The position numbers and the translations under genes are program-made. 64,000 bases of DNA, taken from Harmonia axyridis (lineage: Eukaryota; Arthropoda; Insecta; Coleoptera; Coccinellidae). Shown here piece after piece: positions 30,801 through 36,229 of the stretch. The notes under the pieces are model-generated. The model was not told the DNA's origin. It made no database searches and was given only the letters and a program-made list of their open reading frames with translations. The first letter of the stretch is position 1. Each line of letters starts with the position of its first letter. The DNA lies in contig NC_059503.1 of NCBI RefSeq assembly GCF_914767665.1, positions 55,198,352-55,262,351 on the forward strand. The letters are read 5' to 3'.

Positions 30801-32777
30801 ACGTGAAATTAGGCGGTCGCCAAACGTGTCTTTCAATAAATCGATTGTGGCACGAGCTGTGTGACATGTTGCGCCGTCTTGTTGGAACCACAGCTCCTGG
30901 ACATCATGGTTGTTCAATTCAGGAATGAAAAAGTAAGTAATCATGGCTTTACACCAATCACCATTGACTGTAACGTTCTGGCCATCATCGTATTTGAAGA
31001 AGTACGGACCAATGATTCCACCAGCCCATAAAGCGCACCAAACAGTCATTTTTTCTGGATGTAACGGTGTTTCGACATACACTTGAGGATTAGCTTCACT
31101 CCAAATGCGGCAGTTTTGTTTGTTGACGTAGCCATTCAATCAGAAGTGCGCTTCATCGCTAAACAAAATAAAATGGACGTAGTGCGCTAAGCCAAACATG
31201 AAATGAAATTTTTATGTCTGCATCATAAAGTTATTCCCGATTGAAAATATCCGCGTATAGGCCAACTTCTCGTCATTTGCGGGAGGTTTAATTTTTCTAC
31301 ATTGATATGAGGGAATCAGAAGCAGAGGCTCATCGAATGCTCTCAAATACCCATGGGGAGGAAGGGATGGGGGGATTTTGACGTCGAAGACCAGCATGGC
31401 GGTGGAGGAGAGAAATTTTTGCAGAATTAAAGGAATTACTTGATTAAGACTCAAGTCAAACACAACAAGAACCGGCAGGATCATTGAAAGTGATACAACA
31501 TGCCATTTCAAAATACTGAAAGTCATGGTTATGATTCAGAAACAAGGAAATATAGGTCCCGTACGAGTTGAAGCCGAGGAATTTTGAACGGGGTTTGTTT
31601 GCAAGGCACAGACGGAAGAGATTTATGTATCACATTGTGACTGGAGACGAAAAAAGGGTTCATTACTATAATCCCAAGCACAGAAAATCATGGGAATATC
31701 CCGGCCATGCTTTCACGTCGATGGCCAAACCGAATATTCGCGGTTCCAAGGTCATGGTCAGTATTTGGTGGGACCAGCTCGGCGTATTGTATTATGAGTT
31801 GTTAAAACCGCCTGAAACAACCACAGGCTATCGTTATCGTTAGACATTGTAAAGTGATTCTACACCACCCGTAGCATTCTCCAGACGTTGCTCCGTCGGA
31901 CTATCACTTGTTTCGATCAATGACACACGGCCTGGCTAAACAGCACTTCCGGTCTTATGAAGGAGAATACAATCTGGATCGATTAGTGGATCGCTTCAAA
32001 AGATGATTAGTTTTTTCAACGCGGGATTCGTACGCTGCCCGATGGAAGATGGAAAAATAGTTGCTAGCGGTGGACAATACTTTGAATCATAAATGTTTAA
32101 CCAGTTTTTCACAATAAAGCCCCGAATTTCTGAAAAAAATGGCAGAATCAAAGTGGTAAGTTCATGTACTCGTATTACAGTTATAGTACTAGCACTAAAA
32201 CCAAACAATTCAGCATGAAACCGTCAGCATTTTCACAATGCAACGGATACGTAAAGATCGTTCATAGTGTTCAGACAGAAAATTTAAATTCGATTACAGA
32301 CCCATCTGCGAAGAATCGTGAAGATTTTGTACTAAACTTTTGTATTTTGATCCTCATTCCCCCACTAAAGTGACGTAGGTAAATGGATGAAGTATTAGCC
32401 TACGTGGCCTTCCCCCTAAAAACCATCAAATTTATATTCGAAATTTTTTTACGTAAGATCATGTAAGATGTTTCTTTTTCAAGATTTTTGACTGACATAA
32501 AAAATAATCACCTGGTATACTTTATTGCACTCCCACTATCAAAAATCTACTTCTCAATTACATCTATCAAAAAAGTTAAAAAGTACTCACTGCAACATCT
32601 TCCACTAACATCTCCCTCAGTGCAACAAGCCACGTCCCCACTCTTATGAATGGTCACAGAGCTGGCCTTGGAGCTAAGCAGACTATCCTCCGTGTTCATC
32701 CTGCTGACGTCATCGCCAGGGGAATTCCTGTCATCCTCGAAAGAAACGTCATCGGAATTGTCATTTTGGAATCTCAT
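6692..32777 (-). CDS. CD36 / scavenger receptor class B-like gene (8 exons seen, 3' end outside window)
   Basis: A spliced membrane-receptor gene assembled by eye from eight minus-strand exons: 32777-32591, 15700-15590, 15536-15392, 13510-13369, 11080-10880, 9016-8776, 7039-6893 and 6810-6692. All junctions are GT..AG and phases match. The exons sum to 1293 nt, or 431 codons. Residues 1-62 are a Ser/Asp-rich cytosolic tail ending in two Cys before the membrane. Residues about 68-84 are the first membrane anchor. After it comes the CD36 ectodomain, with eight NxS/T sites and Cys at GDKCEDK, TLCFV, KDCYK and SQCFW. Family hallmarks are WWQSPPDEV, IGPIVYREK, FNDNGTLTY, NSTEGVAYPQ and SFPHFLYGD. 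Known relatives bind lipids, lipoproteins or apoptotic cells at the surface or in endosomes; the ligand here is unknown. The C-terminal region and second anchor are outside the window. Confidence 0.85.
6893..7039 (-). CDS. CD36-like gene, exon 7
   Basis: 147 nt encoding residues about 343-391. The text runs EKEFYGVNTYKYTLANNTYD and later CYKMDPVLPSGLRDTSQCFW. It contains one NNT glycosylation site and two ectodomain cysteines. The acceptor is TTTTCACAG and the donor GTAAGG. Intron 7 is only 82 bp. Confidence 0.88.
7100..8120 (-). pseudogene. Degraded LINE fragment with RNase H domain, in CD36 intron 6
   Basis: Minus-strand frames give a broken RNase H domain: WYTDGSKSERGT near 7900, a TIAVYKCNKECL block, a decayed RYRGIE..NLL..AAK block, and the post-RNase H region FWRNTPALAHAKKF. 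The LTGHCR tail lies near 7360. Several stops and frameshifts are present. The text near 7110-7390 that stays open is only part of this relic. Probably Jockey or R1-like. Confidence 0.65.
8121..8479. other. No gene seen (intron 6 of CD36-like gene)
   Basis: AT-rich intronic sequence; nothing recognised. Confidence 0.4.
8480..8745. repeat. Diverged partial relative of the 9071-10788 transposon
   Basis: This stretch aligns by eye with 9205-9445 inside the neighbouring DNA transposon. Shared blocks are TAGTGACTCTG, TTTATAGGGGTC, CGCGTTG, GCAGAGTCA and GAGGGCGCA. It lacks the transposon end itself, so it is an old fragment or a related non-autonomous element. Confidence 0.5.
8776..9016 (-). CDS. 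CD36-like gene, exon 6
   Basis: 241 nt encoding residues about 263-342. The exon starts IYENFSDTVTVYVG, continues KFFLIDKYDGSEYLP and NSTEGVAYPQYLTKNS, and ends with TLCFVTSLLFE. This is the CD36 stretch with the fG..Y.N.T..V.TG and GT(E/D)G..FxP motifs. The acceptor is TTTGTTCTAG and the donor GTAAGT. It ends in phase 1, matching exon 7. Confidence 0.9.
9071..10788 (+). mobile_element. Tc1/mariner-like transposon (DD41D type) with long TIRs, degenerate
   Basis: A 1718-bp element flanked by TA (9069-9070 and 10789-10790). The ends read CAAGGTGGTCCAACG and CAGAGTGGTCCAACG, and the inverted similarity continues for roughly 130-150 bp inwards, long for this superfamily. Forward frames from about 9640 to 10490 give a broken transposase: VSTRKLSY in the helix-turn-helix part; LVQELNEDNPDRRLEFCEVV; a DECCFYLEG first-Asp region; NVWAGIYGNHIIGPLF; FQQDGAPLHF with the second Asp; and a decayed third-Asp region before LKSKFHSAQLESL. 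Several stops make it inactive. It fills almost all of CD36 intron 5. Confidence 0.85.
10880..11080 (-). CDS. CD36-like gene, exon 5
   Basis: 201 nt, phase 0 on both sides, encoding residues 196-262. It begins GMASYFWDSPFFEKFG, then NANVTTQMTIYNYLWNYTEP, and ends NNLGVLAR. The E(L/Y)LW.Y.(D/E)P motif is typical of the CD36 ectodomain. It has NVT and NYT glycosylation sites. The acceptor is GACTTTTCAG and the donor GTAAGT. Confidence 0.9.
11149..11778. other. No gene seen (CD36 intron 4)
   Basis: AT-rich intronic sequence with no recognisable coding text or repeat structure. Confidence 0.4.
11779..12210 (+). pseudogene. Jockey-like LINE reverse transcriptase fragment
   Basis: Forward frames give a broken piece of RT. 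It starts with the first catalytic block (LDIFKAFEAVSYEGYVFKLH), passes IRFSLQNRS, and shifts to PYTADIPKSDQIYLAIYADD, which carries the YADD catalytic box, then ATKYLHDEVS and EWFRKW. Frameshifts separate the parts and nothing follows past the thumb. This wording (YTADIPKSD..LA.YADDTAI) is typical of insect Jockey elements. Confidence 0.75.
12230..12720 (-). pseudogene. Tc1-like transposase fragment
   Basis: Minus-strand frames give SVTRRPVPGRPRVPSAKKD, the linker after the DNA-binding domain, then NRTVSVTALRSN, LRTYRWVVST and QWRNVLFSGESRFD. The last is the first catalytic region; it reads SGESRF where SDESRF is expected. Then comes RVWGGPGRP. Several frameshifts are present and no end repeats were found. 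It is an old Tc1-like relic in CD36 intron 4. Confidence 0.65.
12721..13368. other. No gene seen (CD36 intron 4)
   Basis: Intronic AT-rich sequence between the Tc1 relic and exon 4. Open frames here on the minus strand have no recognisable content. Confidence 0.4.
13369..13510 (-). CDS. CD36-like gene, exon 4
   Basis: 142 nt encoding residues about 148-195. It opens with the second half of an Arg codon, then EKLLHTNVTFNDNGTLTYVA, then IYLPEENNIDLNQTITVANL and PVL. It carries two NxT glycosylation sites. The acceptor is TTGTTCTTAG and the donor GTAAGT. Phase 2 in and phase 0 out match exons 3 and 5. Confidence 0.9.
13751..14383. mobile_element. Middle palindromic MITE, inserted in the outer MITE
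   Basis: The ends are CAGGGTGAATTACTTTCGAG in inverted orientation, flanked by TA at 13749-13750 and 14384-14385. The left arm (about 80 bp) is shorter than the right (about 164 bp): the right arm holds roughly 80 bp (14275-14350) missing on the left. Its own centre carries the inner MITE. Confidence 0.82.
13833..14217. mobile_element. Inner MITE, inserted at the centre of the middle MITE
   Basis: 385 bp with ends CAGGGTGGAC in inverted orientation, flanked by TA (13831-13832 and 14218-14219). The flanks CCAATTGA and CCAATTGG form the centre of the middle element. The interior is AT-rich and non-coding, and contains another TACAGGGT-like string near 14086. Confidence 0.78.
14598..15010 (+). 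repeat. Two tandem copies of a unit of about 201 bp
   Basis: Two copies start near 14622 and 14823. Both contain GGCCTAT, GTGCTGAAAATTTGCATGTT, TTTTCAGAT and a TATACCGGAAAC block. The first is preceded by ATACAGGGTGAT, the kind of end seen in the adjacent MITEs. Non-coding; in CD36 intron 3. Confidence 0.8.
15392..15536 (-). CDS. CD36-like gene, exon 3
   Basis: 145 nt encoding residues about 100-148. The text runs LPAFDWWQSPPDEVLLKVYI, then FNITNVDRFLSGEDAKL and LQEIGPIVYR. This is the family's W..PP.P....V..FN.TN and GP..YRE region just outside the first anchor. The acceptor is TTTTCAAG and the donor GTGAGA. Intron 2 is only 53 bp. Confidence 0.92.
15590..15700 (-). CDS. CD36-like gene, exon 2 (first membrane anchor)
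   Basis: 111 nt encoding residues 63-99: PKSKIIIGTLLTIWGVSTLI, then WTPFDISLKERLRMRP. It holds the N-terminal transmembrane segment followed by the charged juxtamembrane stretch. The acceptor GTTTCAG has a weak pyrimidine tract. The donor is GTAAGA. If no splicing occurred here, the frame would stay open to 15764, giving an alternative N-terminus that does not resemble the family. Confidence 0.85.
15701..17622. other. CD36 intron 1, left part: no confident gene
   Basis: Mostly AT-rich. Two open frames were weighed: minus 16108-16296 (62 aa) and plus 16575-16844 (89 aa, with VSQSRCPVRGFQNPLEPENN). Neither was recognised. From 16819 to about 17310 lies an old interspersed repeat: 16819-16885 resembles 34993-35055, and GTGTTTCTTGTAGTCCTAC near 17050 recurs near 57250. 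Confidence 0.45.
17623..18539 (-). mobile_element. DD41D mariner-like element family A, copy A1 (internally deleted)
   Basis: 917 bp flanked by TA. The ends are AAGGGTGTTTTTTT and ACGGGTGTTTTTTTT in inverted orientation. On the minus strand the transposase begins MNRLTPEQ, runs to about residue 33 (RALCP), then jumps to the catalytic region with loss of frame. About 130 residues expected in between are gone. It is a defective copy that keeps both ends. Confidence 0.88.
17726..18298 (-). pseudogene. Family A (copy A1) transposase, C-terminal catalytic part
   Basis: 190 residues open from NGYVNKQNCRIWSEANPQVY to the C-terminus. They include the second Asp (FQQDGATCHTA) and third Asp (LTPLDYSLWGY), with 41 residues between these two Asp. 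That spacing is the DD41D signature of the rosa-like group within Tc1/mariner. The first catalytic Asp (in SDEAHF) and the DNA-binding domains are upstream of the frame break or deleted. Not a functional enzyme. Confidence 0.82.
18540..18975. other. No gene seen (CD36 intron 1)
   Basis: AT-rich; nothing recognised. Confidence 0.4.
18976..19540. mobile_element. Possible hAT-type non-autonomous element with GC-rich ends
   Basis: A GC-rich start (CAGGACCATCGC, then GGGCGGCAAAATTAAAGG near 19016) is followed by an AT-rich interior and a second GGGGCGGCAAATAATGGAGG block near 19497. CAGGRCC ends with GGCGGCAAA subterminal blocks also occur at 21825 and 57575. The right end and target duplication could not be fixed. 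An open frame inside (19064-19375) was not recognised. Confidence 0.35.
19541..20273. other. No gene seen (CD36 intron 1)
   Basis: AT-rich; nothing recognised. Confidence 0.4.
20274..21610 (-). mobile_element. 5'-truncated CR1/L2-like LINE (E3) with (TAA)n tail
   Basis: A minus-strand LINE fragment that ends in a trinucleotide tail at 20274-20296. It retains RT from just before the first catalytic block to the C-terminus and has lost everything upstream. At the 5' break it runs directly into a GATGATATATAT-type microsatellite. Confidence 0.8.
20426..21610 (-). pseudogene. E3 reverse transcriptase, N-terminally truncated
   Basis: About 395 residues of uninterrupted RT. Visible blocks are PDCQHGFLPGHSVITNLL, VIYLDFSRAFDRVPH, SGVPQGSVLGPVLFLLYVSD, the QFADDTKMF catalytic box, RPILEFAGPVWSP, and a C-terminus with WNALPPAVVESVSVNSFK. 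The endonuclease and finger regions are missing, so it cannot act alone. The frame stays open into the microsatellite (21611-21673), which adds a meaningless Ile/Tyr-rich start. A related fragment lies at 51064-51957 on the other strand. Confidence 0.82.
21611..21666. repeat. Microsatellite (GATGATATATAT-like)
   Basis: Imperfect repeats of GATGATATATAT abut the 5' end of the truncated LINE E3. Confidence 0.85.
21825..22181. mobile_element. Probable hAT-type MITE
   Basis: The left end reads CAGGACCGGC and then GGACATTTTTCCGGGGCGGC. The right end, read inwards, has AGGGCC, then GACATTTTGG and CCCGGCGAAATAAAATTT. The terminal sequences are similar over about 45 bp, with indels. A clean 8-bp target duplication was not seen. 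The interior is AT-rich and non-coding. Confidence 0.5.
22182..23650. other. No gene seen (CD36 intron 1)
   Basis: AT-rich. An 89-residue open frame at 22329-22598 has no recognisable content. Confidence 0.4.
23651..24446 (-). mobile_element. DD41D family A, copy A2 (deleted)
   Basis: A copy with the AAGGGTGTTTTTTTT end on the left and a decayed right end (CACCC mutated). It shares the RALRP-to-catalytic-core deletion of A1. Two extra deletions remove part of the C-terminal region (near 23790) and the ELWFQQDGATCH segment with the second catalytic Asp (near 23966). An open frame at 23949-24278 covers the first-Asp region (LFSDEAHFWLNGYVNKQNCR). Confidence 0.85.
24560..25290 (+). pseudogene. 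Old mariner transposase remnant carrying a foldback insert
   Basis: Forward frames read FGDEAPFKATVYRLYTEFKL, then LTNEVKEGRPKYVVVPENID and HVTYQKIERCSSISMTSIHK. These are the helix-turn-helix part of a mariner transposase. In other frames follow the first-Asp region (TGDES) and the linker up to RRIILHHD-like text. Stops and frameshifts are frequent and no ends were found. A 109-bp palindromic element at 24937 interrupts the catalytic region. Confidence 0.75.
24937..25045. mobile_element. 109-bp foldback MITE with 3-bp target duplication CAG
   Basis: The two halves are near-perfect inverted repeats. Both start GGACC, continue TTATTCTCGA (one mismatch), then AGTGATCTTTCAAAACGTAT. Flanking CAG occurs at 24934-24936 and 25046-25048. 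Removing the insert and one CAG restores the mariner reading across the site. The loop is about 20 bp. Confidence 0.82.
25300..26328. other. No gene seen (CD36 intron 1)
   Basis: AT-rich; no exon, RNA gene or repeat recognised. Confidence 0.4.
26329..26420 (-). mobile_element. DD41D family A, copy A3, left piece
   Basis: The 3' terminal part of copy A3, beginning AAGGGTGTTTTTTTTT after TA at 26327-26328. It breaks at CCGCGAGATAAT, where LINE E2 is inserted. The copy resumes at 30542. Confidence 0.85.
26680..29490 (-). pseudogene. E2 ORF2: endonuclease-reverse transcriptase with one in-frame stop
   Basis: About 935 codons. The first 632 (29490-27595) hold the endonuclease: IGHINIRSL, GVSETWLN, YKPPQYSQS, VGDFNLNYL and SDHEFI. 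They continue into RT: ACGIDGINIHVLH, LLVLLDYSRAFD and VTRGVAQGSIL. A TGA at 27592-27594 falls where the conserved Gly of the GVAQGSxLGP motif is expected. The same frame continues with YYADDTQVCISF, the catalytic box, then the thumb and C-terminus (IAKVYNPIPYTFKTLNIKAF) to 26680. No RNase H. One nonsense change appears to have inactivated an otherwise complete enzyme. Confidence 0.85.
29717..30442 (-). CDS. E2 ORF1: coiled-coil nucleic-acid-binding-type protein
   Basis: 241 residues. Residues about 15-100 are a charged coiled coil rich in K, E, Q and L. Residues about 105-235 resemble the RRM-plus-C-terminal-domain architecture of LINE-1-type ORF1 proteins: KKLLLRGVPEKDNSSDMTKE, VTCYRLRKND, SPVIVEFVTQWRRDEIF and LKGSNLLISEVLRRDE. 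The likely role is forming the RNP with LINE RNA. It lies 226 nt upstream of ORF2. The start is the first ATG in frame. It has no zinc finger, unlike E1 ORF1. Confidence 0.8.
   Translation of the reverse strand: MGGTRRNPDTQDTSNTIIQERMSKMEIKFQEGLDKLRKDYIEQNSSTFDQGIPASLEKKLKQFEIEIKEDIKNLKEELLSIQSRIQKNEQQEQVDKIQNSSNNKKLLLRGVPEKDNSSDMTKELLNIFNKKMNLNIQPTELVTCYRLRKNDNKQKDNKPSPVIVEFVTQWRRDEIFFSKSRLKGSNLLISEVLRRDEIQLFQKVRQAFGNNSWTKRGKVYALHNNKKIHIQDENHLSLLIN
30542..31186 (-). mobile_element. DD41D family A, copy A3, right piece
   Basis: Continuation of A3 after LINE E2. The minus frame 30561-31139 reads NGYVNKQNCRIWSEANPQVY through FQQDGATCHTARATID and LTPLDYFLWGYVKSLVY to the C-terminal region. It stops matching at GTAGTGCGC (31186), so the transposase start and the second terminal repeat are lost. 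Confidence 0.85.
31210..32110 (+). pseudogene. Degenerate mariner (DD34D) copy M1
   Basis: Forward frames give a broken mariner transposase. The N-terminal piece is AEAHRMLSNTHGE-like; then KVMVMIQKQGNIGPVRVEAE-like text; then FMYHIVTGDEKRVHYYNPKH with the first catalytic Asp; KVMVSIWWDQLGVLYYELLK; a deletion of the second-Asp region; then VAPSDYHLFRSMTHGLA with the third Asp, and VASGGQYFES at the end. Numerous frame breaks make it inactive. Copy M2 at 58540 is the same family. Confidence 0.8.
32111..32590. other. No gene seen between mariner M1 and CD36 exon 1
   Basis: AT-rich sequence inside intron 1. Nothing recognised beyond the GTGAGT donor at 32585-32590. Confidence 0.4.
32591..32777 (-). 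CDS. CD36-like gene, exon 1 (cytosolic N-terminal tail)
   Basis: 187 nt coding from the ATG at 32777: MRFQNDNSDDVSFEDDRN and then SKASSVTIHKSGDVACC, ending GRCC plus one base. It is clearly less AT-rich than its surroundings. The strong donor GTGAGT leaves phase 1, exactly what exon 2 (15700) needs; joining them gives Asn at the junction. The exon encodes a Ser/Asp-rich tail with two Cys next to the membrane anchor, plausible palmitoylation sites as in other CD36 proteins. The link across 16.9 kb rests on phase and context, not on a transcript. Confidence 0.7.
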
Positions 32778-32792
32778 CGTGAATGGGCTACA

Positions 32793-32798
32793 CACTGA
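32793..32798 (-). promoter_or_regulatory. Candidate initiator (TCAGTG) upstream of CD36 exon 1
   Basis: The minus strand reads TCAGTG 16 bases before the ATG at 32777. It matches the arthropod initiator core TCAGT. No TATA box stands at the usual distance. The leader would be very short, so a further upstream start is also possible. Confidence 0.3.
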
Positions 32799-34031
32799 CA
32801 CAACGTTTAAATTACAAGATTTTACCGCGTTTTGTTACTTTCCAACAACGCAGAATATTGAGTCGTTCTTATTCCACGTACGCGAAGACAATTTGCATCC
32901 TCCTTGGATTTCTCGTTTGTGAATCGGCTATAACATTTGGCGATTATTTCGTAAGTTTAATGGTTGCAAAATCGGTTTCTTCAGATGGTGAACTTGAACT
33001 AGTAGTCCTGACCTGAAAAAAGAATGTTTTTGAGCGAAACGTTCACATTTTCGATATGGATAGCAAGCAAGGGATTACTATACAGATCGATCTATATTTT
33101 GAATTGTGTTCAAATGTATACACACCACGAAAATAAGGAAAACTGACTAAATCTCAACGAAGTTTGTAGTTGATTTTGGCCTGAACCCTCCTCAGCGATT
33201 ATTTATTTGAATTGTAGTGAATTGTTCAAATGTCGTCCTCATTTTTCTTTTTTTTTTGTTATACACAGCGGGGAACCAGAAGAATGAAAAGTAATATTTT
33301 ATTCAGAATACTCTGTAGAGTGATTCGTTGTTGAACGAGATTGTTTACAAACACTTAGATGCTACCTCATTTTTTCAACACAATTTATCTTTTTTTTTAT
33401 AACAATATCTTAATTTTTTCATTATGCGATCGGTTTCACTTTCTATGAAATAATATGTTACTTGTTCATTGGAATTGCCCAAATTTATTCATTTAATGAA
33501 CAAAGTTTGTTATCCTATGAACATCGAAACAAAGAACTCTCAAAATTAGATTCAGATATTGATGAACAGGAGTTTATAATAGGGAAATACGTTAAAAAAT
33601 GAAATTTTATAATACAGGTTGGTTCAGATTTTAGTTTAATATTTTTGGCGTTAGATCCGTTTTTCTCTATCAGCTATAATTTTTTAGGTACATCCACTTA
33701 TCTACCAACCTTTCATTCAGTATATTTAGAACTTTCATAAATATGACAGTTCTAAAATTATTATATATTCATTAATTTAGGTACAATGGTTTTATTGTCA
33801 GTATGTAATTGGATAAATTCCAGATAAATCTATGAATAGTGGAACGATTGCCTATCAGGTATCTAAACTGACCTTTTCAGTCCCCTAACTCGGGTTAGTA
33901 ACAGAAAAAAATCATACTTCCCCCGTTTCATAGAAAGTTGGGCTTAATGAAGCAATTTGTTAAGGCTCATGTATGGGTCATGTTTTGCTTATATAGGGGT
34001 ATAAATGCATCAGTCAAGCTCAGAAAAACTC
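32799..34031. other. No gene seen upstream of CD36 exon 1
   Basis: AT-rich. A plus-strand open frame (32783-33016) with a hydrophobic run, antisense to exon 1, was judged a shadow. The rest is featureless. Confidence 0.4.
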
Positions 34032-34744
34032 GGCGAATGTTCTCTTCCAAATGGTCAAGGGTTTGTGGCTTATCCGCATAGACCAATGACTTTACATAGC
34101 CCCACAGAAAGTAGTCTAGCGGTGTTGAATCACAAGATCTTGGAGGCCAATTCACAGCCCCATAACGTGAAATTAGGCGGTCACCAAACGTGTTTTTCAA
34201 TAAATCGATTGTGGCACGATCTGTGTGACATGTTGTGCCGTCTTGTTGGAACCACAGCTCCTGGACATCATGGTTGTTCAATTCAGTAATGAAAAAGTTA
34301 GTAATCATGGCTCTATACCGATCACCATTGACTGTAACGTTCTGGCCATCATCGTTTCTGAAGAAGTACGGACCAATGATTCCACCAGCCCATAAAGCGC
34401 ACCAAACAGTCAGTTTTTCTGGATGTAACGGTGTTTCGAGATACACTTGAGGATTAGCTTCACTCCAAATGCGGCAGTTTTGTTTGTTGACGTAGCCATT
34501 CAACCAGAAGTGCGCTTCATCGCTAAACAAAATAAAATGGACGTAGTGCGCGATACGCATTCCGCACAGAACCATTATTTTCGAAATGAAATTGCACTAT
34601 TTGCAAGCTTTGTTCAGGCGTGAGTCTATTCATGATGAATTGCCAAACCAAACTGAGAATAAATCACTTAACAGCTATCAAATCGGTGGCCATCTTGAAC
34701 AGTACTGCCAACTTAAAGTTATATACCTCGAAAAAAAACACCCT
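34032..34744 (-). mobile_element. DD41D family A, copy A4 (truncated)
   Basis: This copy lacks the 3' terminal repeat and about the last 50 transposase residues but keeps the other end (CACCC at 34739-34743). The start MNRLTPEQ, the RALRP-to-SDEAHF deletion junction and the catalytic region through LTPLDYFLWGYVKSLVY are all visible (longest open frame 33967-34575). Confidence 0.85.
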
Positions 34745-35055
34745 ATATATGAAAAACATTATACTAATTTTATGGGTTGGAAATAAACTAAGAAGAGATA
34801 TTCTTTCTCGGGCTAATGAAATATAAGAAAGTTTTTAGAACAAGTTCTGGATCAAACTTATCAGGAACAAAGGTAGAATTATATGAGGCACTCGTCATTT
34901 ACAATTGGTTGATGAACAAATGTTGCTCTTTCCATCACATGGAAGCATGACGAAAAAATTAATTAATTAAATTAATCGAAAAAAAATTACATCAACGTTT
35001 ACTGATATCTGTAATGTGAGAAAAACAGGTTTTAATAACGATCTTTGAACCAATT
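34745..35055. repeat. AT-rich spacer with an old interspersed repeat
   Basis: 34993-35055 resembles 16819-16885: both contain CAACGTTTACT, ATCTGTAATGT and TTTGAACCA. The rest holds nothing recognisable. Confidence 0.45.
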
Positions 35056-35326
35056 GATCACCATTGACTGTAACGTTCGTTTTTGAAGAAGTACGGACCA
35101 ATGATTCCACCAGCCCATAAAGCGCACCAAACAGTCAGTTTTTCTGGATGTAACGGTGTTTCGACATACACTTGAGGATTAGCTTCATTCCAAATGCGGC
35201 AGTTTTGTTTGTTGACGTAGCCATTTAACCAGAAGTGCGCCTCATCGCCAAACAAAATAAAATGGACGTAGTGCGCGATACGTATTCCGCACAGAACCAG
35301 AACCATTATTTTCGAAATAAAATTAA
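35056..35326 (-). mobile_element. DD41D family A, copy A5 (fragment)
   Basis: A short piece covering the deletion junction, SDEAHFWLNGYVNKQNCRIW-like text (with GDEAHF for SDEAHF) and on to GGIIGPYFF, plus an internal deletion near 35082. Both terminal repeats are missing. Confidence 0.8.
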
Positions 35327-35700
35327 ACTTGAATTTTCTCATAAGTGATAAATGAAAATAGTTTATTATATCATTTTCGATGATATTCAATTGAACATTT
35401 CAGTAAGAACATTCATCAGACATTGAAAAAATAAAAAAATTTCACTAAATTTTTTTATTGTTATTGTCTAATAAATGTTCTTACTGAAATGTTCAATTAA
35501 ATCCTATCTGAAAGCGAAATAATAAAACACGCCAATTTTAGTAGATACTTTCATTACGAATATTATTTTAGTTTCTATTGATGTAAATAGTGCATGAATT
35601 CGTTAATTGAATCAAGCTTAATAGTAGAACTCCTAATTATGATTGGGAAGGAATTCAATTGGATTGAATTTTCAATAGAGAAGTGATTTTCACCTTTCAA
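35327..35700. other. No gene seen
   Basis: AT-rich. AACATTTCAGTAAGAACATT (35394-35413) recurs as an inverted copy near 35475-35494, forming a possible small foldback of about 100 bp. Confidence 0.4.
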
Positions 35701-35707
35701 CTCATTA

Positions 35708-35992
35708 ATGAACACCTCTTTTTTTATGCAGCGTTCCATTCGTCGATTGATTGCTTCTGATTTATCGAATAAGGTTACGGGAGTTTTTGCGTTATTGTCC
35801 CCAATTGACCAATTTGAAGTAGGTTACCACACGGAGGTTTCATTGAAAACCAGAGAGCTAAATAAATACGTCAACGTCAACTACAATTTTACGAATGCAC
35901 ATAAATCGGAGTTATCCAAAATTTATTTTCTCAACAATGGAGGTAAAATCTTATTTAAGTTTTTGCCCGAAGCCTATGAATTTTGGATATGA
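35708..35992 (+). CDS. Unrecognised exon-like open frame
   Basis: 94 codons on the plus strand. A TTTTTTTATGCAG string just before 35732 could be a splice acceptor and AATGGAG/GTAAAA near 35942 a donor. The enclosed text (RSIRRLIASDLSNKVTGVFA, LSPIDQFEVGYHTEV) has mixed composition like real protein. I do not recognise the family; a faint likeness to major-facilitator loop regions is too weak to use. It could be an isolated exon, a pseudogene or chance. Confidence 0.25.
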   Translation: MNTSFFMQRSIRRLIASDLSNKVTGVFALLSPIDQFEVGYHTEVSLKTRELNKYVNVNYNFTNAHKSELSKIYFLNNGGKILFKFLPEAYEFWI

Positions 35993-36229
35993 ACGGCATC
36001 CAGTGAAGTTGGTAAATGCAATAAGATCGAGTTTCAATCTGAAAGTCAAGATTCCGTTTACATAAAATGAGTGCCTCATTTATTGAGTTATTGGTGATAG
36101 AGTGAGCACCTTATTGAAAATACATAATGAGGCAGCACAAAATTTCATAAAGAACATTCTTCTTGGATATTCTATGGTTGTGATTAAGTGTTCAGCAAAT
36201 TTTTCACGAAGCTCGAAATTGTCATTATA

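Noticed and set aside
32783..33016. Plus-strand ORF with a hydrophobic run (TICILLGFLVCESAITFGDY)
   Set aside because: It is antisense to the start of CD36 exon 1, has no family resemblance, and no upstream exon was found. A weak GTAAGT donor alone is not enough.
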